Source: JASHUC01 sp963849095
Lineage (GTDB): Bacteria; Pseudomonadota; Gammaproteobacteria; Steroidobacterales; Steroidobacteraceae
Direction of reading: 5' to 3'
DNA: 64,000 nt
NCBI GenBank assembly: GCA_963849095.1
Contig: CAWKGA010000006.1
Span: 62,001 to 126,000, forward strand
Shown: positions 37,242-46,341 of the stretch, one piece after another
Numbering within the stretch: the stretch's first letter is position 1
How the letters are laid out: every line of letters begins with the position of its first letter
The notes under the pieces: generated by a model
What the model was told of the DNA's origin: nothing
What the model saw: only the letters and a program-made list of their open reading frames with translations
The model's database searches: none
Position numbers and translations under genes: made by a program

Positions 37242-37478
37242 ATGCGGACGTCAGGTCGGATTGCGGCGGCTTTCGGCCGCGTGCTGCGAGAGCAGCGCGG
37301 CGCGCGCCGCTTGTCTCAGGAGGGGCTCGCGCTGAGCGCCGGCGTCGATCGGACGTTCGTGAGCCAGATGGAGCGCGGCATCCGCCAGCCGACTCTGACA
37401 ACGCTCTGGAAGCTCTCCTCGGCGCTCGATGTGTCGCCGGCCACTCTCGTCGCCCGCGTCGAACGGTTGATGCGCTGA
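37242..37478 (+). CDS. XRE-family helix-turn-helix regulator
   Basis: A 78-residue single-domain DNA-binding protein. FGRVLREQRGARRLSQEGLA then AGVDRTFVSQMERGIRQPTL is a textbook Cro/CI helix-turn-helix, ending with LWKLSSALDVSPATLVARVE. Such short XRE proteins often guard restriction-modification or small-gene pairs; here the only candidate partner is the divergent unknown gene. Confidence 0.85.
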   Translation: MRTSGRIAAAFGRVLREQRGARRLSQEGLALSAGVDRTFVSQMERGIRQPTLTTLWKLSSALDVSPATLVARVERLMR

Positions 37479-37490
37479 CGGGTAACAACG

Positions 37491-38510
37491 TCACCCACGC
37501 GCCGAGCGACCCTCCCGCGCTGCGCGACAGATCCGCTCACAAAGCTCGGGGAAGCCGATCCCGAACGCCCGCGCGGCCTGAGGCAGCAGGCTGTTTGCGG
37601 TCATGCCAGGCAGGGAATTCGCCTCGAGACACCAGAATCGCCCCTCGGGGTCCATGCGAAAATCGATGCGGCTGTAGACCCCGAGCTTGAGCGCACGGTG
37701 CGCCCGCACGGCCGCTTGCTGAATCTCGGCGGTCGCGGTGGCAGGCAGCTCCGCCGGGAAGATCTCACGGGCACCGCCCTTCTGGTACTTCGACTCGTAG
37801 TCGAAGATCTCGCCCCGCGGAATGATCTCGCCGACCGGCAGCGCCTGGCCCTCGAGAATGGCCACGGTGAGCTCACGGCCTGGAATGAAGCGCTCGATCA
37901 TCACCTCGTCGTCGTGCCGCCGCGCCAGCTCGACGGCTGCGGCGAGATCCGCCGCGCCGCGCACGATCGAGAGGCCGACCGTCGAGCCCTGCTTGTTCGG
38001 CTTGACGACCACGGGCCAGCCGAGCGCGCGAGCCACCTCCGCCCCGGACGCGGGCGCCATGAGCCAGTCTGCCGTCAGCACCCCGGCCATCCGGAAGAGC
38101 CGCTTGGACAGGTCCTTGTCCATCGCCGCGGCGCTCGCGATGTGATTGCTCCCCGTGTAGAGCAACCCTGCAAGGTCGAGCACGGCCTGGATGTGCCCGT
38201 CCTCCCCGGCGCCCCCGTGCAGAGCAATGAACACGACATCGACATTGCGGATGTCCGCCGCTTCGGACGTGAGCGCAAGCGCGAGCGCAGAGCCGCCGAG
38301 ACGCGCGAGGCGCTCGCCCGAGGGCGGCTCCGGAGCCACCGAGCTCGCGAGCATCTTCTGCTCCGCCGCAGGCGGCAGGCGGCCCGTCGCCGTATCGATG
38401 GCGATGACTTCGTGGCCGAGGCCGCGCAGCGCCGGGATCACCTGCGCGGCGCTCGCGATGGACACGTCGCGCTCCGAGCTGCTTCCGCCGAACAGCACTG
38501 CAATTCTCAT
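37491..38510 (-). CDS. ddl: D-alanine--D-alanine ligase
   Basis: A 339-residue ATP-grasp ligase making the D-Ala-D-Ala dipeptide of peptidoglycan. AVLFGGSSSERDVSI at the N-terminus, ALHGGAGEDGHIQAVLDLAG, GWPVVVKPNKQGSTVG, YSRIDFRMDPEGRFWCLEAN and SLPGMTANSLLPQAA are diagnostic. I start at ATG 38510; the open frame extends upstream through the pyrD gap without family similarity. It lies alone from the usual mur-fts cluster and follows pyrD by 43 bases. Confidence 0.9.
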   Translation of the reverse strand: MRIAVLFGGSSSERDVSIASAAQVIPALRGLGHEVIAIDTATGRLPPAAEQKMLASSVAPEPPSGERLARLGGSALALALTSEAADIRNVDVVFIALHGGAGEDGHIQAVLDLAGLLYTGSNHIASAAAMDKDLSKRLFRMAGVLTADWLMAPASGAEVARALGWPVVVKPNKQGSTVGLSIVRGAADLAAAVELARRHDDEVMIERFIPGRELTVAILEGQALPVGEIIPRGEIFDYESKYQKGGAREIFPAELPATATAEIQQAAVRAHRALKLGVYSRIDFRMDPEGRFWCLEANSLPGMTANSLLPQAARAFGIGFPELCERICRAAREGRSARG

Positions 38511-38526
38511 GAGGATAGTTTGACAG

Positions 38527-38543
38527 AACGCCTTACCGGCGTT
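38527..38543 (-). terminator. Hairpin between pyrD and ddl
   Basis: AACGCC (38527-38532) and GGCGTT (38538-38543) form a perfect 6-bp stem with a 5-base loop in the 43-base gap. No U-run follows in the leftward direction, so it may be an attenuating or mRNA-stabilising hairpin and not a true terminator. Confidence 0.35.
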
Positions 38544-38553
38544 GTGAAGCGCG

Positions 38554-39570
38554 TCAGAGTTGGGAGAGCTCACGCACGAGGCGCGGACCTCGATAGACGA
38601 GCCCGGTGTACACCTGCACCAGATCGGCGCCTGCCGCACGCATCTGCAATGCATCTGCCGCCGAGCCGATGCCGCCCACCCCGATGATCGGAACCTCCGC
38701 GCCGAGCTCGGTTCGGAGCCTTCGCACCGCTGCCATCGTGAGCTCGAGCAGCGGCGCGCCGCTCAAGCCGCCGGCCTCGCGAGCGTGAGGCAGGTCCGCG
38801 ACGCTGGGGCGTCGGATCGTTGTGTTGGTCGCGATGACGCCCTCTAACTTGAGCTTCCCGATGACCGCGGCCGTCGCCGCGAGCTCCTCGTCCGAGAGAT
38901 CGGGCGAGAGCTTCACGAGGAGCGGCACGCGGCGTCCGTGCTCCTGCGTGAGTTGCGAGCGGGTCTCGAGCAGGCTCTCGAGGAGCGGCGCGAGTCGCGC
39001 CTCGCGCTCAAGCTCTCTCAAGCCCGCCGTGTTCGGAGAGGAGACGTTCACGGCCACGTAGTCGGCATACGGGTACACCGCCCGCAGGCAGGCGATATAG
39101 TCCGCTTCCGCCTGCTCGAGCGGCGTTGCCGCGTTCTTGCCGATGTTGACGCCACAGACGCCGCGAAAACGCCGCAGACGCAGGTGCGCGCAGAGCGCGG
39201 CGACCCCCTCGTTGGGGAAGCCCATCCGATTGACGACGGCTTGCGCCTCGCGGATACGGAAGATGCGCGGCCGCGCATTGCCCGGCTGCGGCTTCGGCGT
39301 CACCGTGCCGACCTCGATGAATCCAAAGCCGAGCGTCCCGAGCGCATCGACACAAGCGGCGTTCTTGTCGTAGCCGGCGGCGAGGCCTACCCGGTTGGGA
39401 AACGTGAGCCCCATCAGCTCGACCGCGCCGGATCCCGGCCCCGATCCTGCGTTCGGCAGCGCGAGCTGCAGGACGCCGAGCTGGTGCGCCGCGCTCAGCA
39501 GCTTGAGCGTCCAGCGATGCGCGCGCTCGGCATCGAGCCGGAACAGCAGCGGCCGCAGGGCAGAGTACAT
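38554..39570 (-). CDS. pyrD: Dihydroorotate dehydrogenase (quinone), class 2
   Basis: A 338-residue FMN enzyme of pyrimidine synthesis, membrane-associated through its N-terminal helices (YSALRPLLFRLDAERAHRWT). Marks: NRVGLAAGYDKNAACVDALG, GFIEVGTVTPKPQPGN, FRIREAQAVVNRMGFPN, YVAVNVSSPNTAGLREL (catalytic Ser), LLVKLSPDLSDEELA and GGLSGAPL. It reduces the quinone pool, unlike class 1 enzymes. It begins five bases after the purM-like stop. Confidence 0.92.
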   Translation of the reverse strand: MYSALRPLLFRLDAERAHRWTLKLLSAAHQLGVLQLALPNAGSGPGSGAVELMGLTFPNRVGLAAGYDKNAACVDALGTLGFGFIEVGTVTPKPQPGNARPRIFRIREAQAVVNRMGFPNEGVAALCAHLRLRRFRGVCGVNIGKNAATPLEQAEADYIACLRAVYPYADYVAVNVSSPNTAGLRELEREARLAPLLESLLETRSQLTQEHGRRVPLLVKLSPDLSDEELAATAAVIGKLKLEGVIATNTTIRRPSVADLPHAREAGGLSGAPLLELTMAAVRRLRTELGAEVPIIGVGGIGSAADALQMRAAGADLVQVYTGLVYRGPRLVRELSQL

Positions 39571-39575
39571 CGCCG

Positions 39576-40691
39576 CTAGGCCCGAAGCCGCAGATCGTCC
39601 GACTCGTAGGCGACGCCAAGGGGCTCGATCACGACGCGCCGTGGACCCAGCTCGACCGCGCCCGAGACCCATGCGGCCACGCCGGCACCCTGCGCCGCGC
39701 GCACCGCCGCCTCCGCGTCGCCGTGCGCCACGAACAGCGCGAAGCCGGCGCCCATATTGAGACTGCCATAAGCCTCCGAGGCGTCGAGCGGCAGCTCGCG
39801 CTGCAGGAATTCCAGCACCGGCGGGCGTGGCGGAACCGCCGTCAGGCGATAGGTGAAGCGGCCGGGGTGGCGCATGAGCTTGCGCCAGCCGTGGCCGGTG
39901 ATGTTGACGCAGTAATGCGGCGTGATGCCTGCGGCCCACACGCTCTCCATGACGGCAGCATAGAGCGGCGTGGGATCGAGGAGCGCCTCACCGAACGGCC
40001 GCTCATCACCGATGCGCGTGGCGTAGCCGTGCTCCAGACGCGCCCCCAGTTTTCGGGCGAGGCTCACGCCGTTGGCATGGATGCCGCTCGCGGCGAGCAG
40101 CACGATCGCATCTCCTGCCGCCAGGCGCTCGCCCAGCGTCAATCGGCCGCTCGGCACGGTCCCGACGCAGGAGGCGGCGAGATCGACGCGTCCGGGCTCT
40201 ACGACGCCGCTCAACGCCGGCGTCTCCCCTCCTCCCCAGGCGACCTTGCACAGATCGCAGGCGGCTTGCCAGCCGCGCACGAGGTCCTCCATGCGCTCCG
40301 CGTCCGAGAACCAATCGCTGCTGCCCGCGGCCCAGTACGCATGCACGGACACCGGGGTCGCACCCACCGTGATCAGATCGTTGACCGCCATGGCGATCGT
40401 GTCCTGCGCGAGGGTGTCGTAGTGCGTGCGGCCGGAGATCGGGCGCACGGCGTCCGCCACGAGCGCCTTGGTGCCGAGACATTCGGTGACGGACGCGATC
40501 AGCGTGCCTCCGACATCGACGACATAGGCCGACTCGCCGCGCGAGCGCTCGAGCTCTCGCATGCCGCGCCCGGCGAGATGGCGCGACGTGGACTGCGCCG
40601 CCTGCTGCGCGCGAACCTTCAGCGCATCGATCCGCCGATAATCGACCCCCGCGCTCGAGTAGTCGATGGGAGCCCTGGACACGCGCGTCAC
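39576..40691 (-). CDS. purM: PurM-like AIR synthetase family protein
   Basis: A protein of about 371 residues. IDYSSAGVDYRRID at the N-terminus and TLAQDTIAMAVNDLITVGAT, WGGGETPALSGVV, LLAASGIHANGVSLARKLGA and GSLNMGAGFALFVA are AIR-synthetase (phosphoribosylformylglycinamidine cyclo-ligase) signatures. It differs from E. coli PurM in its longer N-terminus and the AYWAAGSSDWFSDAERMEDL stretch, so it may be an AIR-synthase-related paralogue. I start at GTG 40691, eight bases after the phosphoribosyltransferase stop; GTG 40682 is possible. It sits in one run with that gene and pyrD. Confidence 0.78.
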   Translation of the reverse strand: MTRVSRAPIDYSSAGVDYRRIDALKVRAQQAAQSTSRHLAGRGMRELERSRGESAYVVDVGGTLIASVTECLGTKALVADAVRPISGRTHYDTLAQDTIAMAVNDLITVGATPVSVHAYWAAGSSDWFSDAERMEDLVRGWQAACDLCKVAWGGGETPALSGVVEPGRVDLAASCVGTVPSGRLTLGERLAAGDAIVLLAASGIHANGVSLARKLGARLEHGYATRIGDERPFGEALLDPTPLYAAVMESVWAAGITPHYCVNITGHGWRKLMRHPGRFTYRLTAVPPRPPVLEFLQRELPLDASEAYGSLNMGAGFALFVAHGDAEAAVRAAQGAGVAAWVSGAVELGPRRVVIEPLGVAYESDDLRLRA

Positions 40692-40699
40692 CTCGTACG

Positions 40700-41368
40700 T
40701 CAACCGGGCGGTCCTTGCATCGTAGCAGGAGCCGGCGCCCGCCGGGCAATGAGCACCGCGATGATCGCTTGCTCGGGGAACACCTCCCGGATCCGGGCCT
40801 TGGCGACGCACACGTGCTTGCCCGAGGTGAGCACGTCGTCGAACAGCACGACGAGCGGACGCAGCGGCTCGCGCAGCTCAATCGGATCGAGCTCGGTGAG
40901 CTCGAGCAACTCGCCGAAGCGGATGCGGCGTGCCCCGCTCCTGTGGTCGGCTTCCATGGTCGCCCTCTGCCGCAGGAGCGGGCGGATATCGGCCTCGAGC
41001 CCCGAGAACGCGAGCCGCAGGGTGCGCAGGAGCCGGTCGCAGTAGTCGGCCTCCCCCGGCAGCTTCGATGCCGGAATCGGCACGAACGTGAGCCGGGTCT
41101 CGATCGCCACCCGCCCGAATTGCCGCCGCAAGACCTGAGCCACCGTCGCGATGGCTCGATCCTTGAAATACTGCACCGCGCGCGGCTGCGTGCTCGCCGC
41201 GATCCGGCTCGGCATCCGCTTGAAGTCCGCGATCAGATCGTTCGTCGGGCCCGCCGACCAACCGCCGCCTGCGTGGAACTCTCCGAAATACAGGCAATGA
41301 TCGCTCGGCAGCAGAAAGCCATGGTCAGCGCGGCTGCCCTCGTCGAGCCACCGCAGCCGCTCAGGCAG
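40700..41368 (-). CDS. Phosphoribosyltransferase-fold protein, ShosT-like
   Basis: About 222 residues. The PRPP-binding motif VVLFDDVLTSGKH sits near residue 185; VPIPASKLPGEADYCDRLLR and RRIRFGELLELTELD precede it, and LIARRAPAP ends it. It overlaps the stop of the DprA-like gene. No ATG, GTG or TTG lies between that stop and ATG MPSRIAAST, so the start may be CTG at 41368 (LPERLRWLDEG) or lie inside the upstream gene. A PRTase next to a DprA-like protein is the layout of the ShosTA toxin-antitoxin/defence pair; a metabolic role is equally open. Confidence 0.7.
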   Translation of the reverse strand: MPERLRWLDEGSRADHGFLLPSDHCLYFGEFHAGGGWSAGPTNDLIADFKRMPSRIAASTQPRAVQYFKDRAIATVAQVLRRQFGRVAIETRLTFVPIPASKLPGEADYCDRLLRTLRLAFSGLEADIRPLLRQRATMEADHRSGARRIRFGELLELTELDPIELREPLRPLVVLFDDVLTSGKHVCVAKARIREVFPEQAIIAVLIARRAPAPATMQGPPG

Positions 41369-42254
41369 CGAGCCGGCTCTCGATGTCCTCGAGCTTGCGG
41401 ACACGGATGGCGCCTCGCTCGGCGAGCCTGCCCGGCCAGATGAGCGCCGGATCGCGAAAGCAATGGTCGAGAATGAACACCGTGCGTCCCTGCTCAAGCG
41501 CGTATCGCGCGGGGATGAGCGCCCCCGACCGCTCGCCCGCCTCGACGACGATGGTGGCCTCGGCCAGCGCCGCCAGAGTTGCGTTGCGCTCGCGAAAGAA
41601 CTGCCGGTTCTCATCCACGGTCTGGCGGGCGTAGCGCACGATCGGCACCTGGCTCACCAGCAGAAACTCCCGTGCAAGCTGCCGCTGCAGGCCCGCGTTG
41701 CCGGGTGGAAAGCAAGCCGTCAGCGGCGTACCGAGCACGGCCGCCGTCAGCCCGCCGGCCTCGATCGCCGCGACATGCACCGCCGTATCGATTCCCTGCG
41801 CGAGCCCGGACAGCAACACGAAGCCCGCCTTCGCGAGGTGCCGCGCGAGGAAAGCCGCGCGCCGCGTGCCGTCGCGGCTCGGATGCCGCGTGCCGACGAT
41901 GGCGATGCAGCGCCCGGTCAGGAGCGGCAGTTTGCCCTGGTGGTACAGAACCTCGACCGGGTGCGCCGCGGCTCGCAGCCGCTGCGGATACGCCGGCATG
42001 CCGCGAACGCTGACACCGAGCCCGTCCACTCCCGCGGCAGCCGCGAGGTCGAGAGCCCTGCGCCGGTGCTCGTCGGCCTCGCCCTCCGGCACGAGATCGG
42101 ATGGTAGAGAGTCCGGATGCTCGCGAAACAGGCGAGCGAGCGACCTGAACGTCGTGCGCTGCCTCGCCCAGAGAGCCTCGTAAGCGCCGAGTTCCTTGAG
42201 CGGAGCCATCGCGCGCGTCCGCGAGAACTCCGCGCAGGCAAACAGATCGTCCAT
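41361..42254 (-). CDS. DprA-like SLOG-domain protein, ShosA-like
   Basis: A 297-residue protein. The Rossmann-like SLOG core is clear: CIAIVGTRHPSRDGTRRAAF, LLSGLAQGIDTAVHVAAIEA, GTPLTACFPPGNAGLQRQLA and RERNATLAALAEATIVVEAG with SGALIPARYALEQGRTVFIL. The C-terminal winged-helix domain of full-length DprA is missing, and the protein is shorter than typical DprA. It is coupled to a PRPP-motif protein, then purM-like and pyrD, not to the usual topA/def/fmt neighbours of DprA. I read it as a ShosA-type partner, with true competence DprA as the alternative. Confidence 0.75.
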   Translation of the reverse strand: MDDLFACAEFSRTRAMAPLKELGAYEALWARQRTTFRSLARLFREHPDSLPSDLVPEGEADEHRRRALDLAAAAGVDGLGVSVRGMPAYPQRLRAAAHPVEVLYHQGKLPLLTGRCIAIVGTRHPSRDGTRRAAFLARHLAKAGFVLLSGLAQGIDTAVHVAAIEAGGLTAAVLGTPLTACFPPGNAGLQRQLAREFLLVSQVPIVRYARQTVDENRQFFRERNATLAALAEATIVVEAGERSGALIPARYALEQGRTVFILDHCFRDPALIWPGRLAERGAIRVRKLEDIESRLAA

Positions 42255-42352
42255 GGGTCGCGCACGCAGTGATCGATGGTTGGCTCCGTCGCGCGGCTCA
42301 TTCTAAGGCGCCGCGGTTCCGGGTTCGCCTTGAGCCGGCCCATTTCGAGGCA

Positions 42353-42383
42353 TTGAGAGCACTTTATCGAATCCGGGTACACT
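42353..42383 (+). promoter_or_regulatory. Putative sigma-70 promoter of the esterase gene
   Basis: TTGAGA at 42353-42358 and TACACT at 42378-42383 with a 19-base gap lie just ahead of the ATG at 42398. The spacing is slightly long and the leader would be very short, so this is a modest candidate. Confidence 0.4.
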
Positions 42384-42397
42384 CTTGAGACCATCGC

Positions 42398-43081
42398 ATG
42401 ACCTACCTTCAGCAGGAATTCGACGACCGCGTGATCCTGGAGCCGGGTGCCGGCGTTGCGCCGGACGCCTCCGTGATCTGGCTGCACGGCCTCGGCGCGG
42501 ACGGCCACGACTTCGTGCCGCTCGTGCCGGAGCTCGAGCTGCCCGAGAATTGTGCGCCGCGCTTCGTCTTCCCCCACGCGCCGGTTCGGCCGGTGACGCT
42601 CAACAACGGCATGCGCATGCGCGCCTGGTACGACATCCTCGGCCTCTCGGCGGCCGCAGCGGAGGACGAGCCCGGAATCCGCGAGTCTCAGCAACTCCTC
42701 GAGCGGCACATCCGCCGCGAGCGCGAGGCCGGCATCCCGGCGAACCGCATCGTGATCGCGGGATTCTCGCAGGGCGGGGCGATCGCCCTGCATACGGCGC
42801 TGCGCCACACCGAGCCCTTGGCCGGCGTGCTCGCGCTCTCCACCTACCTGCCGCTCAGGGGAGCGGCCGACGAGGCGTCGAGTGCCAACCGGCGCATTGC
42901 CATCCTCATGTGCCACGGGCTCTACGATCCGGTCCTGCCCCTCGAGGGCGCCGAGCGCTCGCGCGACCTGCTGCGTGCTGAAGGGTACACGGTGGAATGG
43001 AAGCAGTACCCGATGCAGCACCAGGTCTGCGCGCAGGAGATCGTGGACATCTCCGAGTGGCTGGTCCGAGTCCTCGCCTGA
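42398..43081 (+). CDS. Carboxylesterase/phospholipase, alpha/beta hydrolase
   Basis: A 227-residue esterase of the EstB / phospholipase-carboxylesterase family. Oxyanion region VIWLHGLGADGHDF, the nucleophile elbow IAGFSQGGAIAL near residue 125, the acid in MCHGLYDPVLP and the histidine of YPMQHQVCAQEI give a complete triad; FVFPHAPVRPVTLNNGMRMR and AWYDI are diagnostic. No signal peptide is present, so it acts in the cytoplasm on short acyl esters. It is convergent with the flavoprotein gene, six bases apart. Confidence 0.9.
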   Translation: MTYLQQEFDDRVILEPGAGVAPDASVIWLHGLGADGHDFVPLVPELELPENCAPRFVFPHAPVRPVTLNNGMRMRAWYDILGLSAAAAEDEPGIRESQQLLERHIRREREAGIPANRIVIAGFSQGGAIALHTALRHTEPLAGVLALSTYLPLRGAADEASSANRRIAILMCHGLYDPVLPLEGAERSRDLLRAEGYTVEWKQYPMQHQVCAQEIVDISEWLVRVLA

Positions 43082-43087
43082 CCGCGC

Positions 43088-44662
43088 TCAGCCGCGCCGC
43101 ACAGCACGCTCAAAGTCGAGCTTCAGATCCTCGAAGATCCTCATTGCCGTGGCGCGGCCGGCGCCGAAGACGCCGCCCCCCGGGTGCTGAAACGGCCCGA
43201 CCAGGTAGAGCCGCTCGATGCCGGGAACCGTGTACTGGCCGAGCTCCGGCGTCGGCCGATGCGAGCCGGACTGATAAGTGGACATCGCGATTCCGTGCAA
43301 ATCCCCATGCACGAAGCTCGGCGAAGTGCGCTCCATGTTGACCGGACTGTCGCAGTGGTACGCGAGGATGTTCTTAGGTGTGAGATTGGGCAGGAAGCGC
43401 CTCATGTGCTCGAGCATCCGCTCCGCATACTCAGCCTTCGACTCATCCCACGAGCGCCCGTCCGCCCGCACGTACGGCACGTAGTCCCACGCATGGAGCG
43501 TTGCCGCCCCGGACGGTGCCCGGGACGGATCGAACTGCGAGAGCGACCCCAGCCCGACCAACGGATAGGGCGCGAGATTCCCGTAGCGCAGCTCATCGAA
43601 GGACCGGCGCAGTGTCTGGTAGTCGTTCGGCAGCAGCTCGGTCATCACCGCGCCGAGCGGCTCTCCGGCGACGGTGGTGAGCGGCGCCTTGAGCGCGGCA
43701 TGGACCGTGATGCACGCATTGGGCGACACCTCCGTCACGGCGGCCGCGGCGGCGATCTGCGGGTCCACCGCCTCGACCATCTCGCCGAGGCGGTGGGGAT
43801 GGATGGCGCCGATCACGCAATCGTTCGCGGCGAGCTCGCGCCCGTCACGCGCATGCACGCCGCACGCGCGTCCGCCTTTCACCACCACCCGTGCCACGTC
43901 GACGCCGCTCAACACCTCTCCGCCGTGGTCGCGAATGCAGGCCACCAGGGCATCCGTCAGCGCGCCGCTCCCGCCCACCGCGACACCAAAACCGTACGCC
44001 TCCAGAAAACCGACGAAGACAAAGACGCCGAGCGCGGTTGCCTTCTCGTCCGGCGACACCAGGTTCTCGCCGGCGACGCGCGCGAAATGCATGCGCACGC
44101 GGTCGTGCTCGAAGGTGCTCGAGAGCAGGTCATGGGTACTCATCTGCGTCGTGCGCCACAGCGCGCGCCCCTCCCGGCTCTGATCCATCAGGGCCGTGGT
44201 GGCGCCCATCGGCGCGGGCGCCGCATAAAGAGTGGAGGCGATCATCGGCATCCACTGAGCCGCTTCGCTTGCAAGCCGAACGTAGGCATCCGCGTCGCGC
44301 CGGGAGAACTTCGCGATCTCGGCCCGTGTGCGCTCGCGGTCACGGTAGAGCGCGAGCGTCGCGCCGTCCTCGAAGATCGACTTGAGGGGTACTTCCGGAA
44401 AGACATAACGCAGGCCGTACCTCAATTTGAGCCGCAGCTCATCGTTCTTCAGGAGCGGATTGCCCTGAATGAAGATGTGCGCCATGGAGTGCTGATCGTG
44501 GCGAAACCCGGGCACGGTCAGCTCGCGCGTGACGACGCCGCCTCCGAGCCAGGCGTTGCGCTCGAGGACCAGCACGCTCTTGCCCGCCGCGGCGAGGTAC
44601 GCCGCCGCCACGAGACCGTTGTGTCCCGCGCCGATCGCCACGACATCGTATGTCTTCGCCAT
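43088..44662 (-). CDS. FAD-dependent oxidoreductase, phytoene-desaturase-like
   Basis: A 524-residue flavoprotein of the phytoene-desaturase/carotenoid-oxidase-like group. The N-terminal dinucleotide fold reads VVAIGAGHNGLVAAAYLAAA then LVLERNAWLGGGV, followed by HDQHSMAHIFIQGNP; the C-terminal FAD region is LYLVGPFQHPGGGVFGAGRA. I start at ATG 44662 (MAKTYDVVA); the ATG at 44683 is less likely. No carotenoid genes are nearby, so the substrate is unknown. About 270 bases without a gene separate it from baeS; I see no distinct feature there. Confidence 0.83.
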   Translation of the reverse strand: MAKTYDVVAIGAGHNGLVAAAYLAAAGKSVLVLERNAWLGGGVVTRELTVPGFRHDQHSMAHIFIQGNPLLKNDELRLKLRYGLRYVFPEVPLKSIFEDGATLALYRDRERTRAEIAKFSRRDADAYVRLASEAAQWMPMIASTLYAAPAPMGATTALMDQSREGRALWRTTQMSTHDLLSSTFEHDRVRMHFARVAGENLVSPDEKATALGVFVFVGFLEAYGFGVAVGGSGALTDALVACIRDHGGEVLSGVDVARVVVKGGRACGVHARDGRELAANDCVIGAIHPHRLGEMVEAVDPQIAAAAAVTEVSPNACITVHAALKAPLTTVAGEPLGAVMTELLPNDYQTLRRSFDELRYGNLAPYPLVGLGSLSQFDPSRAPSGAATLHAWDYVPYVRADGRSWDESKAEYAERMLEHMRRFLPNLTPKNILAYHCDSPVNMERTSPSFVHGDLHGIAMSTYQSGSHRPTPELGQYTVPGIERLYLVGPFQHPGGGVFGAGRATAMRIFEDLKLDFERAVRRG

Positions 44663-44934
44663 TTGATGTACCGCCCTGCGCATGCTCCATTAGTGATATT
44701 AGCTCACAAGCGTGCACGTTCCGCCGTCCTGGATGCAGGCCGTAGGGCCGGCGGCTTCAGCTCCCCGGGCCACCCGGCTCCGCGGGCGGCAAAACGGGTG
44801 CAGAATATGGAGGGAAGTGGGAGATTACGTGGATTCGGGCGCGGCAGCTTGATTGCAGGGCCGGGCAGGGATGTGATGTCACCCGCGCACCGCGCCCATC
44901 AGGCGTCTCTCCCGGTGCGACATCGGCAAATCTG

Positions 44935-46338
44935 ATGAGATTCGGAATCACCTCCAAGCTGTTCTTCGCGCTGCTCGCCACGAGCATGCTCGCCGTGCTC
45001 GCGACCAGCATTGCCGCGCGCGTGAGCTTCGTGCGCGGCTTTCTCGGATATCTCAACGAGCAAGGAGTCGAGCGCATCGAGAGCCTGGTGCCCTCGCTCG
45101 CGAACGCCTACGAGCAGCACGGCAGCAGCTGGGACTTCCTTCGCCACAACCCCCGCGCCTGGTTCAGCTTGCTGCTCGGGGGATCCGCGGAGCTGCACGG
45201 GGTCGATCCGGCCTCCGTGTCCCGGGGCCGGCCCTCGGAGTCGGACTTGACCGGCGTCAGCCTGCGAGTGGCACTGCTCGACGCCGAGCGGCGGCTCGTG
45301 ACCGGCAATCCGGAGGTGGTGGGCGCCGATGCGCCCATGCGGCCGATCATCGTGAACGGCGCGACCGTCGGCTGGCTCGCCGTGCTGCCCTTCCAGCGGG
45401 TGACCGCCGGAGCCGGGGCGCACCTGCAGGACCGGCAGCTCATCTCCACCTGGATCATCGGCGCGGGTGCCGTGCTGTTCGCGGCGCTCGTCGCGGTCCT
45501 GCTCACGCACCGCCTGCTCGGGCCGGTCAAGCACATCACCGCGGCGACTCACCGGCTCGCGACGGGCGACTACGCCACGCGGCTCGCGGTCTCATCGTCC
45601 GATGAGATCGGCCGATTGTCGGACGACTTCAACCGGCTCGCGCTCGCGCTGGAAAAGAACGAGCAGATGCGCCGCGCGTTCATGGCGGACATCTCGCACG
45701 AGTTACGCACGCCGCTCGCCGTCCTCAGGGGCGAGCTCGAAGCCATCGAGGATGGCGTGCGCACGCTGACGCCGGACAGCCTCCAATCCCTGCAGAGCGA
45801 GGTGGCGACGCTCGGCAAGCTGGTGAACGACCTCTACGAGCTCTCGCTTGCCGACATCGGCGCCCTCACCTACCACATGGCCGACGTGGACGTGGCGGAG
45901 GTCCTGCGCCTGAGGCTGAGGGGCTTTCAGGACAGACTCAACGAGCGGCACATCACGCTCGAATCCGACGTTCCGCGAGACGAGCTCATCGTGAACGGCG
46001 ATGAGACGCGCATTCAGCAGCTGTTCTCGAATCTCGTCGAGAACTCCATCCGCTACACGAACTCCGGCGGGCGGTTCCGGGTCGCCTGCCGCGGCGAGCG
46101 CGAGCGGGTCGTGATCGATCTGCAGGACTCCGCGCCCGGTGTTCCGCCCGAGCTCGTGCCACGGCTGTTCGAGCGCTTCTATCGCGTGGACGGGTCCCGT
46201 AATCGGGAAAGCGGCGGCGTCGGTCTCGGGCTCGCCATCTGCAAAAGCATCGTCGAGGCCCACCGGGGCACGATCAGCGCAAAGGACTCCCCGCTCGGGG
46301 GCCTGTGGGTCTCGGTCACGCTTCCGGTGGCGAGGTGA
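44935..46338 (+). CDS. baeS: Two-component sensor kinase, BaeS-like
   Basis: A 467-residue inner-membrane histidine kinase. Two membrane segments (residues 8-28 and about 165-185) flank a periplasmic sensor region of some 135 residues. A HAMP domain (HRLLGPVKHITAATHRLATG), the phospho-acceptor FMADISHELRTPLAVLRGEL, and ATPase boxes NLVENSIRYTNSGG and GVGLGLAICKSIVEAH follow. The overall layout and the adjacent baeR and mdtABC match the envelope-stress BaeSR system. It ends three bases before baeR. Confidence 0.88.
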   Translation: MRFGITSKLFFALLATSMLAVLATSIAARVSFVRGFLGYLNEQGVERIESLVPSLANAYEQHGSSWDFLRHNPRAWFSLLLGGSAELHGVDPASVSRGRPSESDLTGVSLRVALLDAERRLVTGNPEVVGADAPMRPIIVNGATVGWLAVLPFQRVTAGAGAHLQDRQLISTWIIGAGAVLFAALVAVLLTHRLLGPVKHITAATHRLATGDYATRLAVSSSDEIGRLSDDFNRLALALEKNEQMRRAFMADISHELRTPLAVLRGELEAIEDGVRTLTPDSLQSLQSEVATLGKLVNDLYELSLADIGALTYHMADVDVAEVLRLRLRGFQDRLNERHITLESDVPRDELIVNGDETRIQQLFSNLVENSIRYTNSGGRFRVACRGERERVVIDLQDSAPGVPPELVPRLFERFYRVDGSRNRESGGVGLGLAICKSIVEAHRGTISAKDSPLGGLWVSVTLPVAR

Positions 46339-46341
46339 GCC

